A DNA stretch of 7,479 bases, taken from contig WANG01000132.1 of the NCBI GenBank assembly GCA_015521945.1, forward strand, positions 1 to 7,479, read 5' to 3'. The notes under the pieces are model-generated. The model saw only the letters and a program-made list of their open reading frames with translations, was not told where the DNA came from and did no database searches. Source of the stretch: Candidatus Hydrothermarchaeota archaeon. Its GTDB lineage: Archaea > Hydrothermarchaeota > Hydrothermarchaeia > Hydrothermarchaeales > BMS3B. Below, in pieces: positions 5,666-7,479 of the stretch (within the stretch, counting starts at the first letter, position 1; each line of letters begins with the position of its first letter). The position numbers were made by a program, and so were the translations under genes.

Positions 5666-6371
5666 TGCTCTCAAGCACGTGGTCAGCCTGTCCCCGCGCC
5701 CCTTCCGAGACCAGGGCGGTGCGCATCCCCAGGCGCCTGCCCATGGCTATGTCCGTCTCCACCTTATCCCCTATCAGCAGCACCCGGGAGGGCTCCACCC
5801 CAAGCCTCTCAAGCACGAGCTTCGCCATTATCTCAGAAGGTTTGCCCGTCACGGTGGCTCTTTTTCCTGAAGCAACCTCAACCGCAGCCACCACCGCTCC
5901 AGCGCCGGGTATGAGACCGTGCTCCGTTATGAGGGTCCTGTCCCTGTTGGTTGCCACCAGCTCCGCACCCTCCAGCAGGTGCCTCAGAGCCCTCGCCAGC
6001 TTCCCGTAGGTGAAGCGCCGGTCAAGCCCCACCACAACGGCACCGCACCTCCTGCCCCCTATGCCCACTCCGCACCGCCTCAGCTCCTCCCTGAGACCCC
6101 GCTCCCCTATGACGTACGCACGCCTGTGCCTCTCCGCCACGTACCTTGCGGCTGCGTAGGCTGAGGAGAGCACCTCCTCCTCTCTCGCCTCAATCCCAAG
6201 GGTGCGCAGCTTTTCGGCATGCTGGGCTCTGCTTCTGGTGGAGTTGTTGGTCAGGAAGAGCACCCTGCCGTGCCTCCGCAGCTCCGCAACCGTCTCGGGC
6301 GCACCCTCAACGGGCTCGGAGCCCCTGAGCAGCACCCCGTCTATGTCCACCACGAAGGCTGAGAAGCCCAT
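5640..6371 (-). CDS. HAD superfamily subfamily IIA phosphatase, NagD-like
   Basis: Cytoplasmic Mg2+-dependent phosphatase of the NagD / 4-nitrophenylphosphatase / phosphoglycolate phosphatase group. From the ATG at 6371-6369 the product is 243 residues. Motif I is VVDIDGVLLRG at 7-17 (nucleophile Asp9, acid/base Asp11), motif II is FLTNNSTRSR at 39-48 (Thr41), motif III is VTGKPSEI at 174-181 (Lys177), and motif IV is LLIGDKVETDIAMG at 198-211 (Asp202 and Asp207). The C2-type cap lies roughly between 75 and 165 and sets substrate choice, which I cannot read. The open frame extends upstream to 6440, but those 23 extra residues are unlike the family and cover the promoter, so the 6371 start is chosen. 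It sits about 26 bases after a TATA box and appears leaderless. Family members act on phosphoglycolate, glycerol phosphate and UMP, so the true substrate is open. Confidence 0.92.
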   Translation of the reverse strand: MGFSAFVVDIDGVLLRGSEPVEGAPETVAELRRHGRVLFLTNNSTRSRAQHAEKLRTLGIEAREEEVLSSAYAAARYVAERHRRAYVIGERGLREELRRCGVGIGGRRCGAVVVGLDRRFTYGKLARALRHLLEGAELVATNRDRTLITEHGLIPGAGAVVAAVEVASGKRATVTGKPSEIMAKLVLERLGVEPSRVLLIGDKVETDIAMGRRLGMRTALVSEGARGQADHVLESITQVRSLL

Positions 6372-6390
6372 GCACGTAACTCTGCGCGGG

Positions 6391-6400
6391 CGGGATAAAA
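6391..6400 (-). promoter_or_regulatory. TATA box for the HAD-IIA phosphatase (leaderless)
   Basis: The minus strand reads TTTTATCCCG with the TATA core at 6400-6395. Its centre is about 26 bases from the ATG at 6371, so the predicted transcription start coincides with the start codon. This also argues against the longer reading frame that begins at 6440. Confidence 0.6.
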
Positions 6401-6418
6401 CTGTAACTCCCAGAAAAC

Positions 6419-6426
6419 CATTTAAC
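6419..6426 (+). promoter_or_regulatory. BRE/TATA promoter for the geranylgeranyl reductase family gene (leaderless)
   Basis: CATTTAAC preceded by the purine-rich AGAAAAC fits a BRE-TATA arrangement. Its centre is about 26 bases upstream of the ATG at 6449, predicting a leaderless mRNA; no convincing Shine-Dalgarno sequence lies before that ATG. Confidence 0.6.
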
Positions 6427-6448
6427 GCCTGAGGTAACATCAGAGCTC

Positions 6449-7453
6449 ATGCACACCGTCTGCATCATCGGCTCGGGACCGGCAGGGGTCAGCGCCGCCC
6501 TTGAGCTTGACAGGCTGGGCATAGACTACCTGCTGGTGGACCGCCACACCTTCCCCCGCCCCAAGCCCTGCGGGGGCGTGCTTCCCTGGCGGGTGCTTGA
6601 GCTCATTGAGCTCCCCGGGGAGGTGGTTGAGTCGCCCCTCAGGGGGTACAGGATATACTCCAGGAGGAGCAGGGCAGAGTCCACCTTCCCCTCTCCAGGG
6701 GCAAGCGTGAGCAGGGTGAAGTTTGACGCCTACCTCGCCAGCCTCCCTGAAAACCCGCCGGAGAGGCTCAGAGTGAGGGGCGTGAGGGAGGGGGAGGAGA
6801 AGGTCACCATCACCGACGGCAGGCGTGTGATAGAGGCGGAGTACCTGATAGGCGCCGACGGTGCCAACAGCACCGTTCGCAGGTGCATGGGGGTTGAGTA
6901 CGGGAGGTTCGCAAGCGCCTGCCAGTACCTGATTGAGGTGCCGGAGGTGAAGGAGCGCATCGGCGAGTGGTTTGAGGTTTACTACCTCTTCACCCGCGGC
7001 TACGGGTGGCTCGTGCCCCTGCGGGGTGCGGTTAGAGCAGGCGTCGGCGGGCTCGGGTTCGGCAGGCGCCAGCTTGAGGAGTTCCTCAGCCTCACCCCCG
7101 TGGCTGAGAAGCTTGAGGGCGGCAGGGTGGTGGGCTACGAGGCGCACCGCATCCCCATGCAGGGGCCTGCCGGGAGGCTCGCATCCAGGAGGATGGTGCT
7201 GTGCGGAGACGCGGGCGGCTTCGTGTACCCGGGTACGGGGGAGGGCATCTACTACGCCCTCCTCAGCGGAGGCGCCGCAGCCAGGGCGGTCGCCGCGGCG
7301 CTGGAGGGTGAGGAGCTCGCCCGTGCCAGCCGGCGGGAGTTCGCCAGCCTTGAGCACCTCAGGCAGGTTGACTTCCTGGAGGGTGTGCTGGGCAGTGAGG
7401 AGCGCATAGAGAGGTACCTCAGGCGGCTATCAAAGCTCGGGGGTAGCTTTTAA
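6449..7453 (+). CDS. Geranylgeranyl reductase family FAD-dependent oxidoreductase
   Basis: Flavoprotein of the group that saturates isoprenoid double bonds, acting in archaea on geranylgeranyl lipid precursors and on polyprenols such as dolichol phosphate, at the membrane surface. The 334 residues show the FAD-binding VCIIGSGPAGVSAALELDRL at 4-23 with GxGPAG at 8-13, the family PKPCGG at 38-43 with Cys41, LIGADGANSTVRR at 133-145, the substrate-channel YGWLVPL at 185-191, and GDAGGFVYPGTGEGIYYAL at 253-271, which binds the FAD pyrophosphate. Many archaeal lipid-forming members are near 390-400 residues, so this is a short form missing part of the C-terminal region; the frame ends cleanly at TAA. 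It is divergently placed from the HAD phosphatase, and its start is supported by a TATA box at leaderless spacing. Related FAD oxidoreductases, including halogenase-like ones, share the Rossmann motifs, but PxxxCGG and YGW favour this family. The exact substrate is unknown. Confidence 0.9.
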   Translation: MHTVCIIGSGPAGVSAALELDRLGIDYLLVDRHTFPRPKPCGGVLPWRVLELIELPGEVVESPLRGYRIYSRRSRAESTFPSPGASVSRVKFDAYLASLPENPPERLRVRGVREGEEKVTITDGRRVIEAEYLIGADGANSTVRRCMGVEYGRFASACQYLIEVPEVKERIGEWFEVYYLFTRGYGWLVPLRGAVRAGVGGLGFGRRQLEEFLSLTPVAEKLEGGRVVGYEAHRIPMQGPAGRLASRRMVLCGDAGGFVYPGTGEGIYYALLSGGAAARAVAAALEGEELARASRREFASLEHLRQVDFLEGVLGSEERIERYLRRLSKLGGSF

Positions 7454-7455
7454 AT
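7447..7455 (+). promoter_or_regulatory. TATA-like box over the reductase stop codon, pointing to a gene beyond the window
   Basis: CTTTTAAAT spans the TAA stop at 7451-7453. By the usual 26-27 base spacing, transcription would start at about 7478-7479, the last bases given. This repeats the arrangement at 5395-5402. No coding start is visible in the remaining 26 bases, so the gene itself is only predicted. Confidence 0.4.
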
Positions 7456-7479
7456 CGTTAACCCTGCGGGAGCAGAATA

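Larger units (their letters stand above)
6376..6438. repeat. GTAAC(TC) repeats in the divergent phosphatase/reductase promoter region
   Basis: GTAACTC occurs at 6376-6382 and 6403-6409, 27 bases apart, flanking the phosphatase TATA box, and GTAAC recurs at 6434-6438, 31 bases further on and between the reductase TATA box and its ATG. The copies are direct repeats on the plus strand. They could be binding sites for a shared regulator of the two divergent genes; the copies are short enough to be chance. Confidence 0.25.

Noticed and set aside
5861..5865. T5 run as a possible terminator for the 79-residue gene
   Set aside because: A single five-base run about 195 bases past the stop and inside the opposing phosphatase gene is too weak to call as an archaeal terminator.
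6372..6440. Extension of the phosphatase to the ATG at 6440
   Set aside because: The 23 extra residues do not belong to the family, lie over the TATA box at leaderless distance, and would nearly abut the divergent reductase start.
6440..7357. 305-residue open frame on the minus strand opposite the geranylgeranyl reductase gene
   Set aside because: It is antisense to a gene with clear family motifs. Its product is rich in Pro, Gly, Ala and His with no recognisable domain, as expected from the complement of GC-rich coding sequence.
1..7479. CRISPR repeats, insertion sequences, integrase sites or toxin-antitoxin pairs
   Set aside because: I saw no regularly spaced repeats, transposase frames, terminal inverted repeats or small paired genes; composition looks even apart from short AT-rich promoter patches.

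Overview
The window reads as a GC-rich euryarchaeal chromosome segment, by eye a little over 60% G+C. The archaeal assignment rests on 20S proteasome alpha, the RNase P proteins Rpp30 and Pop5, ribosomal protein L15e, TATA-box promoters and a geranylgeranyl reductase family flavoprotein. Arginine is written mostly with AGG and isoleucine often with ATA, as in many thermophilic archaea. I cannot name the genus; an Archaeoglobus-like or methanogen-related lineage is a guess.

Bases 1-2379, minus strand: L15e, then Rpp30 (rnp3), Pop5 (rnp2) and proteasome alpha (psmA). These are packed with a 5-base gap, a 14-base overlap and a 29-base overlap. This is the start of the well-known archaeal proteasome/RNase P/exosome superoperon. 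psmA runs off the left edge and lacks its C-terminus.

Bases 2380-2481: a divergent intergenic region with back-to-back TATA elements. A perfect 6+3+6 dyad in the L15e leader covers its Shine-Dalgarno sequence.

Bases 2482-5401, plus strand: two polytopic membrane proteins that look like GT-C glycosyltransferases. They overlap by 26 bases, and the second has a near-perfect Shine-Dalgarno sequence inside the first. The first carries STT3/AglB-like landmarks in which the usual sequon-recognition residues are replaced.

Bases 5402-5665: a 79-residue orphan protein. Its TATA box overlaps the stop codon of the upstream gene, and it overlaps the next gene tail to tail.

Bases 5640-6371, minus strand: a HAD-IIA (NagD-like) phosphatase. 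It is divergent from a geranylgeranyl reductase family flavoprotein at 6449-7453 (plus); both appear to be leaderless. The last 26 bases hold a TATA-like box over the reductase stop codon, pointing to another gene just beyond the window.

Taken together, the left part is housekeeping RNA processing and protein turnover. The right part could serve the cell envelope: lipid-linked sugar transfer by the GT-C pair, isoprenoid saturation by the reductase, and an unplaced phosphatase. That link is inference from proximity. There is no gene-free stretch above about 105 bases. I saw no tRNA, rRNA, CRISPR array or mobile element.
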